Assembly: GCA_027625915.1 (NCBI GenBank)
Contig: JANTQA010000008.1
Span: 10,727,001-10,791,000, forward strand
DNA: 64,000 bases
Direction: 5' to 3'
From: Anaeramoeba flamelloides
Taxonomy: Eukaryota > Metamonada > Anaeramoebidae
The position numbers and the translations under genes were made by a program. The notes below the pieces were generated by a model that was not told the origin of the DNA, searched no databases, and saw nothing but the letters and a program-made list of their open reading frames with translations. Of the stretch, positions 1-12,796 are shown piece by piece. The stretch's first letter is position 1. The number at the start of each line of letters is the position of its first letter.

Positions 1-109
1 GTATTTTTTTAATTAAAGGTAAAAAATGTTAGTACTATGTAGTACTAATTTCTCTAAATATTCTTATTTGTAAAGTAGTACTAAAAGTTGACCTCATCAA
101 TTCATAATT

Positions 110-235
110 ATCCTTTTTTACTTTAAAAAATTCAACAATTTTCCCAAAAAAACTGCATTTCGCAACAAATTTAAAGGTTGGGGCATTAATATTCAGACTT
201 CAGAGTTAAAAAATATCTTTTTTATTATTGGTGGA
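110..235 (+). repeat. Dispersed repeat family R-A, copy 1
   Basis: This segment matches 1790-1955 in the same orientation and 41735-41880 on the opposite strand. Shared landmarks, in order, are AAATTTAAAGG, AATATTCAG(A/G) and AAAGTTGAAAAA-like and ATATCTT-like blocks. The copies are clearly diverged. No open frame is kept. Its ends are not defined, so I cannot assign a class. Confidence 0.5.
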
Positions 236-339
236 AGAAGTGTAAATTGCACTCGAGATGTCCTTTTACTTAAATATCCCCAAAGGTGATTTAAACGTAA
301 AATCAGATCTTTCACGATTGTCAAATCGAAATAGTACCG

Positions 340-640
340 AAAATTTTTTTTATGTTTCAAAAGCAAAAGCAAAAAATTGAAAAGTAAAAAGGAAAAAAGA
401 AAAAAAAAGAAAAGAAATTTATAAAGGGTTTATTAAAAGCAAATGACTTTATGTGTCAAAAAAAAAATAGAAAAAAAAAAAACCAAAATGTGAAAAAATA
501 TGAAAAAAGGATTTCAATTTTGAAATTCCCAAAATAAAATTTTTTCTCTAATATTCAATAAAACTCTTTAAATATATGTAATTTACCCATCGTAAATGTA
601 ACTCTTTGGTGGGAAAATGGTTTATATTTCAACCCAATTC
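340..640 (+). repeat. Dispersed repeat family R-B, copy 1
   Basis: An A-rich block is followed by a conserved core (GTGAAAAA..ATTTCAATTTTG..AAAATAAAATTTTT..TCTAATAT..ACTCTTTAAA) and an end resembling CTTTGGTGGGAAAATGG. The same order occurs at 8485-8745 and at 41230-41465. The third copy ends in a clean terminal inverted repeat, so this family is probably a decayed version of the element at 40936-41440. Confidence 0.45.
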
Positions 641-1154
641 TTGATTTTTACTAAAAAGTTCATTTTTTTGGAAGCCTTGCTAAAAATGAAATAATAATTG
701 TTACCACTGTCTATAAATTTAAAATTATTTTTTTTATTTTTGAAATTAACATTCTTTTTACTTTTTTTTTTATTTTTCAATACAATTTACATTTATTAAA
801 TTAAATACAATAGATGCGCAAAGATTGGGGTTTTTTGAAATTGTTGAAGAGGTTGATGAGTCTGTAGATAGTTCAGACTTAAATTAAGAATCTTGTCTGT
901 TGGGTAAAATATACTTATTTTATAATGATATATTTGTTTTGGGATTATATTTTGGAAAATAGCAATAAATAATAAAAATAATAAAAATAATAATAATAAT
1001 AATTCAGATAACAAAGAAAAAGGAATGGTAATTATTATTTATTTTTAATTTTGAAAAAAAACATTTTTTTTAGATATTTACACAGTTTTTTTTTTTTAAA
1101 TTTATCTGTTATAAATCTTTTGAAAAATAAAAACAATTTATATGTATGTATATA

Positions 1155-1226
1155 TATATATATGCGTGTGTGTGTGCGTGTGTGTGTGTGTATGTGTGTA
1201 TGTGTGTATGTGTGTATGTGTGTGCC
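1155..1226 (+). repeat. TA/TG-rich microsatellite
   Basis: A short TA run passes into alternating GT/GC and then into about four TGTGTATG units. The alternating purine-pyrimidine tract is simple-sequence DNA; the short Cys/Val-rich open frames that cross it are artefacts of the repeat. Confidence 0.85.
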
Positions 1227-1789
1227 GTGTAAATTGCACTCCTGTTATCATTATACTTGAAAGTCTTTTCAAAAAAATAAAAAATACAAATTATTGGAAA
1301 TATTTTAAGAAATATGTTATTGAGGGAGTGGGGAATTTTGGAATTTTTTACAAAAAAAAAAAATATTTTTTGCTATTTAGGGTCAGCATATACGTTATCA
1401 AATAATAATAAAAAAAAAAAAATTAAAGGGGTCTGAAATTAGTTCAGTTATTTATAAAAATGGAAATGTGTTATTTTTTATTATTTTTTTATTTTTTTCA
1501 GTTTAAAGGGTGTTTTAATTTATTTAAATTTCAGTGTTGCTGTTAGGGTGATTTTTGTGTATATTTTGTTAACATTTAAAAATAAATAAGGAAAAATAGT
1601 TGAAAAGAAAATCACAAAGTCTTCAAAATATTAGCAAATAAAATAAAATAAGATGTGTTAATTAGAATAACCGCGGGCTGTAGTGTTGATTGAAAAGATT
1701 TTAAGTTACTAATGGCAAATTAAAATAATTTGTGTTTTTTTTTTTTTAATATATATATTTTTCTGTTTATTTAACCGAAATTAAAAAAC

Positions 1790-1955
1790 TATTGAAAATG
1801 ATCCTTAGTATTATTTCAAGCTAGATCAGCGAAAAATTGTTAATTATTTTAATAAAAAAATGGAATTTTACTTATAAAATACTATTTTGTGCCAGATTAA
1901 AATATTGGGTTATTTAATATTTAGACCCCCAAAGTTGAAAAAATCTTTCATAGAA
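1790..1955 (+). repeat. Dispersed repeat family R-A, copy 2
   Basis: It has the same ordered blocks as 110-235 (GATCCTTAGTATT at the left, then AATATTTAGACC and AAAGTTGAAAAA at the right) and also matches the reverse strand at 41735-41880, where GATCCTTGTATT is found at the equivalent place. It is diverged and non-coding. Confidence 0.45.
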
Positions 1956-3046
1956 ATGTCGCAAAATTTAGATTAATTACTACAAAAATCATTTTTTATA
2001 AATTAAATAAGAAAAAATAGATCATTCTAGAAATAATTTTTGTATATATAATATGTATAAAAAACAGTATTTTGTTTCAACTAAAAGGGGGGGGTCAATA
2101 GTTTTAGGTTTACAAAGTTTATATTATCAGAATAAATCTTGAAATTAAGAAAATTGAAAAAAAAAATCCTTACATATGGTTCAAAATATCAATTTTTCAT
2201 TGTGGTGGTATTATTATTTTGAGTTTATATGTATTGATTTCAAAAAGCAATAAAAAAAATTTACAAAATGATTTTTTTTTATAGTGATCATGGGTAAAAA
2301 ATCAAAAAATATACGGTGTAATGATATTGATTATAGATTTTTCCGAATCTTGTGAGCTAATCTATTTTGGTTACTTGTGAGAATTACAGTATAATTTAAT
2401 TGTGTTAGAATCAATAGTGATTCTAAAGTCCTCAAATACAGAATAAAATGTGTATTCTTTTTTTTACAAAGTGTACTAGTGAACTTGAAAAAAAAATTCT
2501 AAATATTTTTCATTTCATATATTTATTCTTGTATAAAAATATAGTTTATAAAGGGGTATGTTAGTGATATCTAAACTCATTTCGGTTTTTTCTTACCTTT
2601 TTTATTTTATATGTGGTATTTTTTGAATGAACTAAGAATCCTAAATCTAAGAAATATTTTATTAGAATCGATAAAAGATAATAAGCTAAAATTTTTGTAA
2701 TTACAGTATATGATCATGAAAAAAATTTTTCAAAAGTAAATTAAATATTTGCCAATTTTGTACTTTTTAATAACTTCAATTAGAATCAACACTATTGGTT
2801 CATAAAAAATCTTTGATAAAATAATATTTTTAAAGATTGATTACAATTTAAGTTTAAAAAGCGAATTTTCTAGTAATATTTTTTTTTCAATTTATTGCGC
2901 CTTTTTTTCTAGACATGAGACTTTTAATAATCACAGTATTGTTGAAAAAATAAATACGGTGCTGGTGGTATTGTTAAGAACCGGAATGTTGTTTATATTT
3001 GGAATAAACTCTATTAATAAGGGTGAAATAATAAGTGTACTATAAT

Positions 3047-3230
3047 TTTCCAATTAAAAAAAGAACATTTTTAGTTCACATTCCAAAATATTTTTCTAGT
3101 TTATAGGTGGAAGAAAATTTAAAGATCTTAACTAATAGTTTAGAAATTATATTTTTAGAAGATAGATTAAACTTCCTTAGTTAAATCTGAGACAAAATTT
3201 TTACTCGGCTAATTTGATTATCATAGTGAA
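3047..3230 (+). repeat. Dispersed repeat, pair with 52056-52235
   Basis: Landmarks shared with 52056-52235 in the same order are TTTTTAGTTCACATTCC, AAATATTTTTCTA, ATATTTTTAGA, TTAAACTTC and TTTTTACTC.GGTAATTTGATT-like. The second copy lies in the large intron of the Ste20 kinase. No terminal repeats are visible. Confidence 0.5.
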
Positions 3231-3680
3231 AAAATAATAGAAATAAAAATAATTCAGCTACAATTTTTAATTGTTAACCTTCGGGAAATTGTTGTTTAAT
3301 TATAATATTTCAAACCAAGTCATTTTTTTATAACCGATTTTTTTATGATCCTAAGAAATAAACCTGCCTAAATTTTATTAAAGTAGGGTGTCTTATGAAT
3401 ACTAATTTAGTTGTTTGGTAAACTAAGTCTATCAACTTTTTTTGAAAAACAATATTATTTTTTTCAGGTTTTGTATGAATTTTCGCAAATCATTCTTGAT
3501 AATTCCTTTTGTTCGTTGGTTGAATATTATTTTGAACTTAGAAATTTAATTTCTTATCAAATTAATAAGTTGTAAGTTTATAAATTTCAAAGTTTGATTC
3601 TTAAAAAAAAAATGAAATTATTAAGGGACTAGTAATCTTATGTGTTTTTTTTTTTTTTCACCAAAGTACTAGAGTAATTA
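3222..3680 (+). mobile_element. Decayed MITE, family of 16287-16775
   Basis: The left part (TAGTGAAAAAATAATAG, then TTTTTAATTGTTAA) matches the terminal region of the element at 28692-29807. The centre contains TTAAAGTAGGGTGTCT and a nearby CAACTTTTTTTGAAAAA block shared with 16287-16775. The right end is too decayed to place exactly. Confidence 0.45.
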
Positions 3681-5302
3681 TATACACAAAGATACAATTA
3701 AATCCGATATTCAACTTCTTTTATCAACTTTTGATAAAGGTAATTTATAATTTTTACAAGAGTTCATTTTTTCCAATATGATTTTTAGTCAATAGATCTG
3801 ATCGTTTTATGGTTTGGATTTTTGTATCAAATTAAAAAAAATGAAAAATTTGGTAAAAAATATTATTTTGAAGTTATCTCACTTTCAGTAATTTCTGAGA
3901 CTCTGCATGAACGAATATAATTGAAACTTAAAATCTTATTTTAAAAATGCATAAAAATAAATAAATTAAATATCAATCCTTTAAGATCTAAAAAAATTGA
4001 TCATTTATTTTATTTCATCTTCAGTAATTTAATAAATTTCTTGAAATATAAAAGATTAGAAAATATACTTTTCCAAATATTCAGAGTACAAACAAGGGAC
4101 TATTAATTTGAAAACCAGTTATTTCATAATATCTATTCTTTATTCTTTTATTAGAATTATAAATTTGTTTTCGTTTTGTTTGTTTGAAAATCTTTAAAAA
4201 ATTAAGAAATAATTGTAAAGTCTATTTTATACATTTAATCTTTGGGTTGTTCATAAGTTAAGGAAAAGACTTAAGATTGGGTTATTAATTATATATTATA
4301 AATTATCAAATCAAAGAGTATTTCTAAAGAGTATAAGTTGACTTTTCCAGGTTTTATTAAAGAATGTTTTGTTAGAATTTTTGATTAGATTCTTTGGTTT
4401 GATTATTTTTTAGATTTTTTTTGTTAAATAAAAAGAAAAAATGGGTTTTAATTGTTTATTGAATAAACAAATTATTATTTTTTTAAAGTATAAAAAAATG
4501 TATGCAATTTTTTTGAAATTAAGTAGATTTTTTAAACTCGATTATTCGAAAACTTGGTGGTTTTATTTTTAAATTGTATTTTTGAACACGTACTTTACAG
4601 GGAATAAGATTTCAATCTTCTTTCAAAGAAAATAATTTTTTTTAAATAATTCAGAAATATGTTGGATTTTGAACTTTTCGAAAAATTAGAAAAATTGATC
4701 AGAAACTTTTAAATACAAGAATTCATTTCTGAGAATAGTATTAAAAGTGAGTTTTTTTTGTAGTTATCAGATTTTTACTTCATTTTTCAAATTTCAAGGT
4801 GCGGTAAAATTTTTTTATTTTTTGCTATTAAATTTACAAGAAGATATTTTTCCCTATTTACGAGTTCCTTAAGCAATAACAAAACAATTAACAAATATTA
4901 GCAATTCTTAATGTTGTGTCTATGATTATTTTTACACCCATGAAGTTTTCAATACCACTCCTTTACATTCAGTATATTTTTAAGATTATATAGAATTTAA
5001 ATAGGATCAGTTTTAAATCTTATTTCAAATTATCTTTAAAAAAAATTCCTTAAAGAAAACAATTTTATTGAAAACAAATGAAATAGCTAATAACAATAAT
5101 CTTTTAACTCAATATTTATTTCAAGTAACGGTCTTCTTCATCAGGATTATTTAAAAATTATTTTTAACTCCAATAATATAAAACAGGAACACAAAAACAA
5201 AACAGAGTCTCTACATAAAATAAACCTAAACACATTTTTATTAAACAACTAAATAAAACATTTTTTTTTGATTATTCCAGATATATAAATCTTTTTATAA
5301 AT

Positions 5303-6760
5303 ATGTTAACAGGTCAAAAAATTACAAGTCTTGGATTAAATTTTTCTTCATCTGTACCACTTTTTAGCCACGGATCGGGAAGTCCAAATAAAATGGAAGA
5401 ATGCACACCACAAAAATTATTACGTCCAATCAAAGACAATAAAATCTTTTATCAAAATGAAAACATTTTTTTCGAAAAATTCAACACTAACAAAAGAAAA
5501 AGCAATGTAAGTTCGACAATTTGTTTTCTTTTAACTTTATAAGTTTATTTTAGTTTTTCTGATCAAAATGATGATGAAATATAAAAAAGTTTACGTTATT
5601 AATTAGAATTTTTTTTTATTTTTTTGATCTCTCTGGTAATTTTTTATATTGAAAAGGAATTCTCTCCAAGAAAAAGGCAACTTGTAAGTGGCGATGTTTC
5701 TGATGAAGAAAACAACCCCGATTGGAAGAATATAGTTTCACCAAACAAGTTAAGAAGAACGTCGATTAACAAAAGAAACAACTCAAAGAAAAGAAAAGCA
5801 CTAAGAAAAAGACACCGCATCTTACAAGACAATAACAGAAAAAAAAACTCAAAGCAAGAATTTGAAAAGTATGCCCAGCAAATGAATTTGTCAAGCAAAT
5901 TTGAGAAAAAAGAGAGACGTGGAAAAAAAAAAAGAAAATCAAAAAAAAAGAAAAAAAGTAAAACTGATCAATTAATATTCGAATTACAACAACCAGAAGT
6001 ATATGAAGAAGAAGACAATAAAGACGAGGAAATAACAGAGGAAACAGAACAAGTGAAGGAAAATTCAAGCCATTCTATGAAGCGAATACTTGGGCGAATT
6101 CGAACCATTAACAATTCGAACAATTTGCTTTCCAGTTTTAAAAAAAAAAAACACCGAAAAATCCACCGAAAGAAACAAAAAAAAACAAAAAAAAGGATCA
6201 AAAGGAGATATTTTAAAACCTTTGATAAAAAAAACATAAAGCCAAAACAGAGCAAAAACTTGAAAGCCCAAAAAAAAAAAAAAGAGGCATATAATTTACA
6301 AACCTTGAAAGACATCAAAATCCCCAAAACACGAATTGAAAAAGAAAAAATACAAAAAGAAATATCCAAATATTTCCCCACTTTTAAGTACTTGCTGAGG
6401 TCAAAACTGGGTCTATATTATTTCCACAAATTTTTAAAAAGTCAATACTGCTCAGAAAATCTCGATTTTTACAAAGCGGTAAACAGATATAAGCGAATCA
6501 AAGACCCGAAAAAAAGATCAAGAAATGCATTGAAAATCTTCAACACCTTTGTCAAGACATCCTCAAAACACGAAATTAATATCCAATATGAAAATAGATT
6601 TGAAATACAGGAAAATATTAAAAAAGAACATTTCCTACCATCTCTCTACAACAGCGCACAGGAACAAATATACCATCTCATGAGCAATGACTCATTCATG
6701 CATTTTTTTAATCATCCCATCTCGATTTATATGCTAAGTGAATTAAAATCACACAATTAA
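5303..6760 (+). CDS. RGS-domain protein (regulator of G-protein signalling)
   Basis: There are two exons, 5303-5506 and 5657-6760, joined in phase 0 across a 150-bp intron (donor GTAAGT, acceptor AAAAG). The product is about 435 residues. Roughly residues 95-290 are strongly Lys/Arg-rich with one acidic patch (EEEDNKDEEITEE) and are probably disordered. Residues about 307-430 form an RGS domain: the opening F..LLRS..G...FHKFL, the core SQYCSENLDFYKAV, a Y.RI helix, an EINI motif and the closing AQ..IYHLM..DSFMHFF. RGS domains speed GTP hydrolysis on G-alpha subunits and so end heterotrimeric G-protein signalling at the membrane. The domain sits at the extreme C-terminus. The first ATG was chosen because it opens the frame that splices cleanly into exon 2; an upstream non-coding exon is possible, since TTCCAG lies 24 bp before it. 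No transmembrane segment is seen. Confidence 0.9.
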
Positions 6761-9700
6761 AGACTTGAATCCTAGCTAATTGGGGTTTTGTTCTCAACCT
6801 ACTTTGATTATTTATTTTTTTTCTTATCTTGATCACTCTGATTGGAATACTTTCTTTTTGATCTTTCTTCAAGCCCGAATTCATTATTGTGAAATTATTT
6901 TTAATTAAGCCTAATTTTTATTTTTTTTTTCTTTCCACCCACTAATCTTTGATCAGGTTAAAGTATTTTGATTAACAATCAAAAGGTATTACTATTTTAA
7001 AACGTAATATTTTGTTAAAAACCTTGTGGAAAAAAAAAAAAATAACTTGAAAATAATTTATAATCACTGTTGGATTCGATCACAGACACCTTTGTCATAC
7101 AATTCCATTTTCTATACGAATTCAATATACATATACATGTATGAGAATTTAATTTAAAAATCCAAGTGTTATTGTATTTGATCGTTTTTTTTTTCTTTTT
7201 TTTTTTTGTAATGAAAAGAACAAAAAAGAAAAAATTCAACAGTGCAATGAATTCTTAATTTAATTAAAATTAAATATTATCCTGTTACCAAATATTTAAA
7301 CATTTTCAACATTTTTTGATAAATTAAATATTTAATGTAATTAAAAATTCTGTTTACATTGAGCCCTGAAAATATTTATTTTATTTTTATAATATTTTTT
7401 TTTTTTTGTTAATAAAAATCACAAATTTTTTAATTACTTTTCAATGAGAAACATTTTTATTGATTTTTATTCCCTAGGACACCCTAAAATCACATTTTTT
7501 ATAAAGATTTATTATCGAGTAGAAAATTGGGGAACAATTTTCAATTTTTGGGAAAATTTTCTTTTGTTTGACAACTACGATTCTATTTATTTTAAATTTT
7601 GTGCTCTGAATATTTATTTATTTTTCAACACCAATAATGATTTTTAATCTGGAAAACATCAACAAAAAAAAACCCGAAACCCCACATTTTAAAATAAAAT
7701 TAAACAAATACTATGATTATGGTTTATTTTAGTATTGTCAATAAAAAAAAAAAAAAAATGTGCTAAGTTATAAAAAACTGTAAAGAATTTGATAATTTTT
7801 GTCTTTATTTTTTTTTAATATATTTAAAATAGTTTAAAAGATTGGGAGTTTTCAAGGCTCTTTTTCTTTAGTAACCTTTACAATTGAATTTAGTAAAAGT
7901 TAGGATTTTAATTTTTCTTTTTTCACATTTCTTTTTGTAACAGGAGGTGAGTTTATCACTCTGTACCATCCTCAGTCATTTTTTATAACCATTTTTACTT
8001 TAAAAAAACAAATTTTGAATAAAAATAAAGTCATAGAAAACTACAAAAATAAGCCACATATTTTGGAATATATTTATATATTATTTATTTTTCTCGAATA
8101 TATATATTTAGTATTTTAATTTAGATGTTTTTTTGTTATTTAAATATAGTAGAAAGTTTTTAATTTGACAACTAAACATAGTATAGCCTAATTGATAAAT
8201 AAACACCAGCCAACCAAATGATAGTTTGGAGGAAAAATTAAAAAAATAACACCGTTCTTATCAACTCTTCCTTTTATAATAAAATTTCAATTTGTAAATC
8301 AAAATTATTTTCTGTTTATCCTTCATTTTTTTCACTAATTGCATCAATTTTTTCTTTCTAGATGTAATATATGAATAAAAAAACAACACTATCCTATTTG
8401 ATCTTTAATTGAAGATAAAATAAAATCCGAATAGAACCCAAAATGAATTTTCTACTATTATTTTAACCATAGAATAACATTTAAAAAACTTTTTTAGTCA
8501 ACAGCTAAAGTCTTGCAATAACTAAAAAAATCCCAAACGATCATATATCAAAAAAAAAATACAAAAAAATCAAAAAAGTTAAATATGAAAAAATGTGAAA
8601 AAAATTTACCTATTTTGAAATTTTAAAAATATAATTTTTTTTCTAATATCCTTTCCAATCCTTTAAACACATTTAATTTTCATCACAACAACTTGACATA
8701 TTTGATTGGAAAATAACCTATTTGGTTTTTATTTTTATTAAATCATTTCAAATTCTTTAAATGTTTTGAACAAACATACAGAATTAAATATAAACCGTTT
8801 TGAATGAATATCCAAATAATAAATTTTGTATAAAGTTGATGTTCAGAAACTAATTTTAAAAACAATCATTATAATCTCGAAAAAATGTTAATTGTAAGAA
8901 AAAATTATTTTTACAGAAAATAACCCAATAAAGAATTCAAAACGTCAAAAAAAAATAAAAATTTACAGATTTTGTATGTTTTTGAGCACTTTTCACCCCT
9001 TTCAAATACTTTCAAATATATTAATTCTATTTTTGATCTAATTTCCTGAAAAATAAATACAATTTTTAGTAAGTTTTTTTTTTATAATAATTGACAATTT
9101 TCAAATTAGTCACTATATAATTTTTCTAATTATTTTGGATATTCTAAAAGGGTAATTAATAAACTAAATGTCATAATAAATACACCAATTAATATTTACT
9201 TTATTTTATTTTTTTTCTTTTTAGATGAAAACGACTATTTCTAACGTATAGAACTGAATTATAAAAAAAGCAATTATTTTATTATAATAAAAAACTCCAT
9301 TTATAAAAATATTTATTTTCAAAATTTCATTTTTAATTACCAATGATTTTGAATTGAAGTTTATATTAATTAATCTTCACAATTTTTTAAATCAAGTTTG
9401 AGTATTTTCATTAATAATAAAGTAAAAATTATTAATAATTTGTGATTCATGAGTATACAATTTCATTGCTAAAAGGAGTTCTCAAGGTTATACCAGATTT
9501 AGAAAAAAAAATATTATAAATAAGGAATCTTCAGAATTTCCACTGATCTCCATTGCTTTCAAATTTTGTTCAATTCTTTAATGACATTTAAAATAAGTTT
9601 TTCTGCATTTGGTTTTTAAGTTTTTCGATTTATAAAACAACCTTAGATTATGTTCACTATTAGTATTTCGATTAAAAACAAAATGAAAAAAAAATTTCTT

Positions 9701-10003
9701 GGCTTTCTCTGCTCTTTGAAGTTTTTCGGATTTTGGTATTTACAGTAAATTTAAATTTACCACGAAATCTTTTGACTCAAAAAATAAAATCAAATAAACA
9801 AAAAAGCAAAACAAAACAAAAAAACAAAAGTTTAAAATGTATGGTTAGTCAACAGTCTATTAATTATTAGAGGTTTTCAGAAAAAATAGATTTTAAGTTT
9901 GGGAATTAAAATTGAACATTTATATCGATTATATTTGTTTGTTTGGTGATTAATTCTAAATAATAATAAATTTTGTGATTTTAGTTCAGTAAACAAATAG
10001 GGT
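6761..10003. other. Non-coding spacer between RGS and eS8 genes
   Basis: No credible gene is visible. The short open frames at 7015-7239 (-) and 7444-7647 (+) are hydrophobic, lie across A/T runs and resemble no family I know. The spacer holds one copy of repeat family R-B (8485-8745) and many mononucleotide runs. It presumably holds both 3' untranslated regions, as the flanking genes converge on it. Confidence 0.7.
8485..8745 (+). repeat. Dispersed repeat family R-B, copy 2
   Basis: The ordered blocks TCTTGCAATAA, GTGAAAAAAATTTACC, ATTTTGAAATTTT, TTCTAATATC and CTTTAAACACA match 41230-41465 and, more loosely, 340-640. The copies are diverged and contain no open frame. Confidence 0.45.
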
Positions 10004-11123
10004 TTATTTTTTTTTCTTTGTTTTTAATTTATGAACATAAAAATCGAGTTCTGCTCCTTCAAGAATATAACCATCACAGCGACCACATTGACCTGGTCTT
10101 GAGCTGATGGATGCAAATAATTTTCCTTTTTTGAATTGATCAACAAGTTGTTTGCTGATGATGTGTCCTTCTCTTCGTTTAACCTTCTTTTGGATGTATT
10201 TTTTCATTTTCTTTTTTCTTTCGTTTTTGTTTTTCCATTTTTGTCTCTTTTTATATTTAAATGAAATAAATCGAAGAATTAGTAAAAATTGAATTCGTAA
10301 GATAATTTAGGAATGGAAACAAAGTAAGTATTCAAATGAATTAAGAATTTCGATAAAAAAAAGAAAAAAGAAAAAAAATAAAAAAGTAAAAAAAAAGTAA
10401 AGGAAAAATTTACAAGTTGTTTTGGATTTGGTTCTTCTTTTTTTTCTTCAGTTTCTTTTTCCTTTTTTTCTGTTTCTTTTTTTTTGATTTTTTTATCGCC
10501 AATGTTTTCGCCATAAAATTGTTTGTACCATTGCTTGAATGGTGTGGCATCAATAATAACAATAGCTCCTTTAACAAGTGTTTTGGTTCTTACTAATTCA
10601 TTATTTGATGCATTATAAACAACATCTAAGATTCTTGTTTTTCTTGAGATGGCTTTTTAATTAATAATTTGTTTGTTTTAATAGTTTTTTTTTTTTTTTA
10701 TAAAAAGAAAATTCATCATTCATAAAGAACAGAAAACAAACAATAAGTTTTCATTTTTAATTTTAGTTGAAAAGAGAAATGGGAAAGGTTTTTAAAACAA
10801 AAAAAATTCAGAAATAAACCAATAAATGAAAAAAAAGAAAAAGTAAAAAAAACAAAAATAAAAGCAAAAAGTTAAATTAAAAAAAAAAATTAAAATAAAA
10901 TAAAAAACAAACCTTCTGATCCCCAAGACCAATTACCAGAGTCAAGACGAAGAGCTCTATATTTGGTATTTCCACCATGAGTTCTTACTGGTCTAATTAA
11001 TTTTGGACCAAGTTTGGTATTTGCAGGTGGTCTTCCAATTCTGGCTTGTCTTTTTGATCTCCATTTCTTTCTTTTACCGCCTGTTAATTTTCTTTTTTTG
11101 TCTTTTGCTCTTGAGATACCCAT
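10004..11123 (-). CDS. RPS8: Cytosolic ribosomal protein eS8 (small subunit)
   Basis: Three exons on the minus strand: 11123-10913, 10652-10414 and 10246-10004, with introns of 260 and 167 bp (GT-AG). The protein is about 230 residues; human eS8 has 208 and yeast 200. Diagnostic segments are [17 protein letters not shown] at the start, [32 protein letters not shown], then (across intron 1) [20 protein letters not shown] and [11 protein letters not shown], and at the end [16 protein letters not shown] and GYILEG.EL.FY. eS8 binds 18S rRNA in the 40S body. A Lys/Glu-rich run at about residues 125-165, around intron 2, replaces a shorter charged stretch in other eukaryotes. The acceptor of exon 3 is ambiguous: 10246 (AAAAAG before it) or 10210 both keep frame, giving 230 or 218 residues. 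The stop is TAA. Confidence 0.96.
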
Positions 11124-11456
11124 TTGAAGAATTAATTATATTTGAAAAATAATAAATCAAAAAAAATGAATTCTGAAATACAAGATAATTTGAACAAAAG
11201 ATATGTTATTTTTCATTCTTGTTTTAAAATACTTTGGTACACTACACTTTTTTATAAGACCGAATAATTAAAAACTCTGAAAATTTTTAAAAAGATTAAT
11301 TGAAAACCAAGTGCAGGATACATAAAAAAAATCATCAATTAAATCTAATTACAAATCCCAAAAAAATTTTATATAAATTTTGAAATCAAAGAAAGAAGTA
11401 ATGGTCTGATTATTAAAACACCAAACTGGATTTTCAAGAAATTTTCAGAAATCAAT

Positions 11457-11938
11457 TACTGTAGTCAAAATAACCCGTGCAAAAAAATATAATGTGTATT
11501 TAAAAATAAAATGCGTGTTTTTTTGTTATAGATGGCCTATACATTAACCAATCAAAGAAACCAATAATAAACCCTAAAAAATATGGTATTGGTTTCTTAA
11601 AGTTCTATTATTCCAAAAGAAATTCTAAAAATGAAGGATCAAATTGAAAAATTTATCTCAAAAAATAGAGTAAATTTTTAGAAAAATTTTTGTTCATAAA
11701 AAAAACAAAAAATTCAGAAAAAATTTTAAATATGAGAAAAAATTTTCAACTATTTGCATGAATAATTTAAAAATTACTGAAAATATCCAGACCTTTACTT
11801 TCAAAATTGATTTGAACTTAGGTATACTATTTGGTAGTAGATTGGAAGTTGCCTTAGTACAAGAATAAAAAAAAAGCACGGATAATATTTTGAAACACGG
11901 ATTATAGTCGTTGTGCACCCATTATTTTGATCATTGTA
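11457..11938 (+). mobile_element. Tc1/mariner-like MITE, ~480-bp family, copy 1
   Basis: The element is bounded by TA on both sides. The left end reads CTGTAGTCAAAATAACCCGT and the right end, reverse-complemented, reads CAATGATCAAAATAATGGGT, so the terminal inverted repeat is imperfect and extends about 60 bp inward. Two related copies lie at 29091-29564 and 49944-50427, collinear over the whole length (shared GCGTGTTTTTTTG, AACCTATACATTAAC, TGATTTGAACTTAGGTATA). No transposase frame is present, so it is non-autonomous. Confidence 0.85.
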
Positions 11939-12796
11939 TTGTTTTTTTAATTTTGATCCACATTTTCTTATTTTTGAAAACTTCAATCCGAAAATATAAT
12001 TCACTATTATTTCCAAAAAAAATTATTTTCTTGGAAAAGAAAGATAACTTATTGTCTCTAAAATAAGTGTATAAAAAACACAAATTTAAAAATTAAACTC
12101 CTAAGTTTCAAAATAACTCTGTCTAACAATCTACTTATTTTCAAATTATATCAATAATTATTTTAAACTTGAAAAAAAAAAAAAAAAATAGAATTTGTTT
12201 ATTCAACCCAGATTTAAAATTATTTTTTTCTTTTTGTTTAACTAAAGTATCCTGAGAAAAATAAATCATCGTATCATTAAATTTAAAATGTTTCCAAATT
12301 ACTTTTTTACACAATTTTAAAATTCTACTTATACCTAAAGAAATGTTTTTTAATTCCATTTTCTAACATAATATTTAATAAAGGAAGCTTAATTATTCCA
12401 ATCTACAATCAATAAATCAAAGGCTAACAGCACCTCTATATTTAACTATCTGAAATTTTTTTCAAAATATTTTAAAAATAAATTAAATTAATTCAAATTA
12501 ATATATATTATATTATATTAATTATTCATAAAAATTATTAATACACAAATTATAATTTTAAGAGTTCCTGGTTTTTATACTCCGTATATTGGAAAAAAAA
12601 GTACCGAATCAGTTAATTTCAAGAGATTTGCTAAATATTTGTGAATATAAAACGAGGATCTATTTATCCTTCTTGATGGATCAAATATTTGTTTTATTTT
12701 TTTTTTTTTGAATTTTATTTAAAAAGATTTGATTTAAATGGTTATTTTGCCCACACAAACGATCAGAAATTATTAAAAGATAGGCCTAATATAAAT

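Larger units (their letters stand above)
1..5302. other. Non-coding AT-rich spacer with old repeats
   Basis: No reading frame here has the composition or motifs of the genes in this window; the longest open frames are short, hydrophobic and lie over A/T runs. The stretch is a patchwork of old dispersed repeats that recur elsewhere in the window (separate entries) plus a TG-rich microsatellite. About 100 bp before the RGS start (around 5165-5270) the + strand turns A/C-rich and low in G, as may be expected of a promoter or 5' leader, but no defined promoter motif is visible. Confidence 0.7.

Noticed and set aside
1051-1405. Cys/Val-rich open frames on the + strand
   Set aside because: They are translations of the TG/TA microsatellite and flanking A/T runs; no conserved motif.
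5644-6381. Phe/Leu-rich minus-strand frames opposite the RGS gene
   Set aside because: They are antisense shadows of the Lys-rich coding region (AAA/AAG read backwards gives Phe/Leu).
7040-7130. tRNA-like B-box (GATCGAATCC on the minus strand)
   Set aside because: No matching A-box, acceptor stem or cloverleaf could be built around it.
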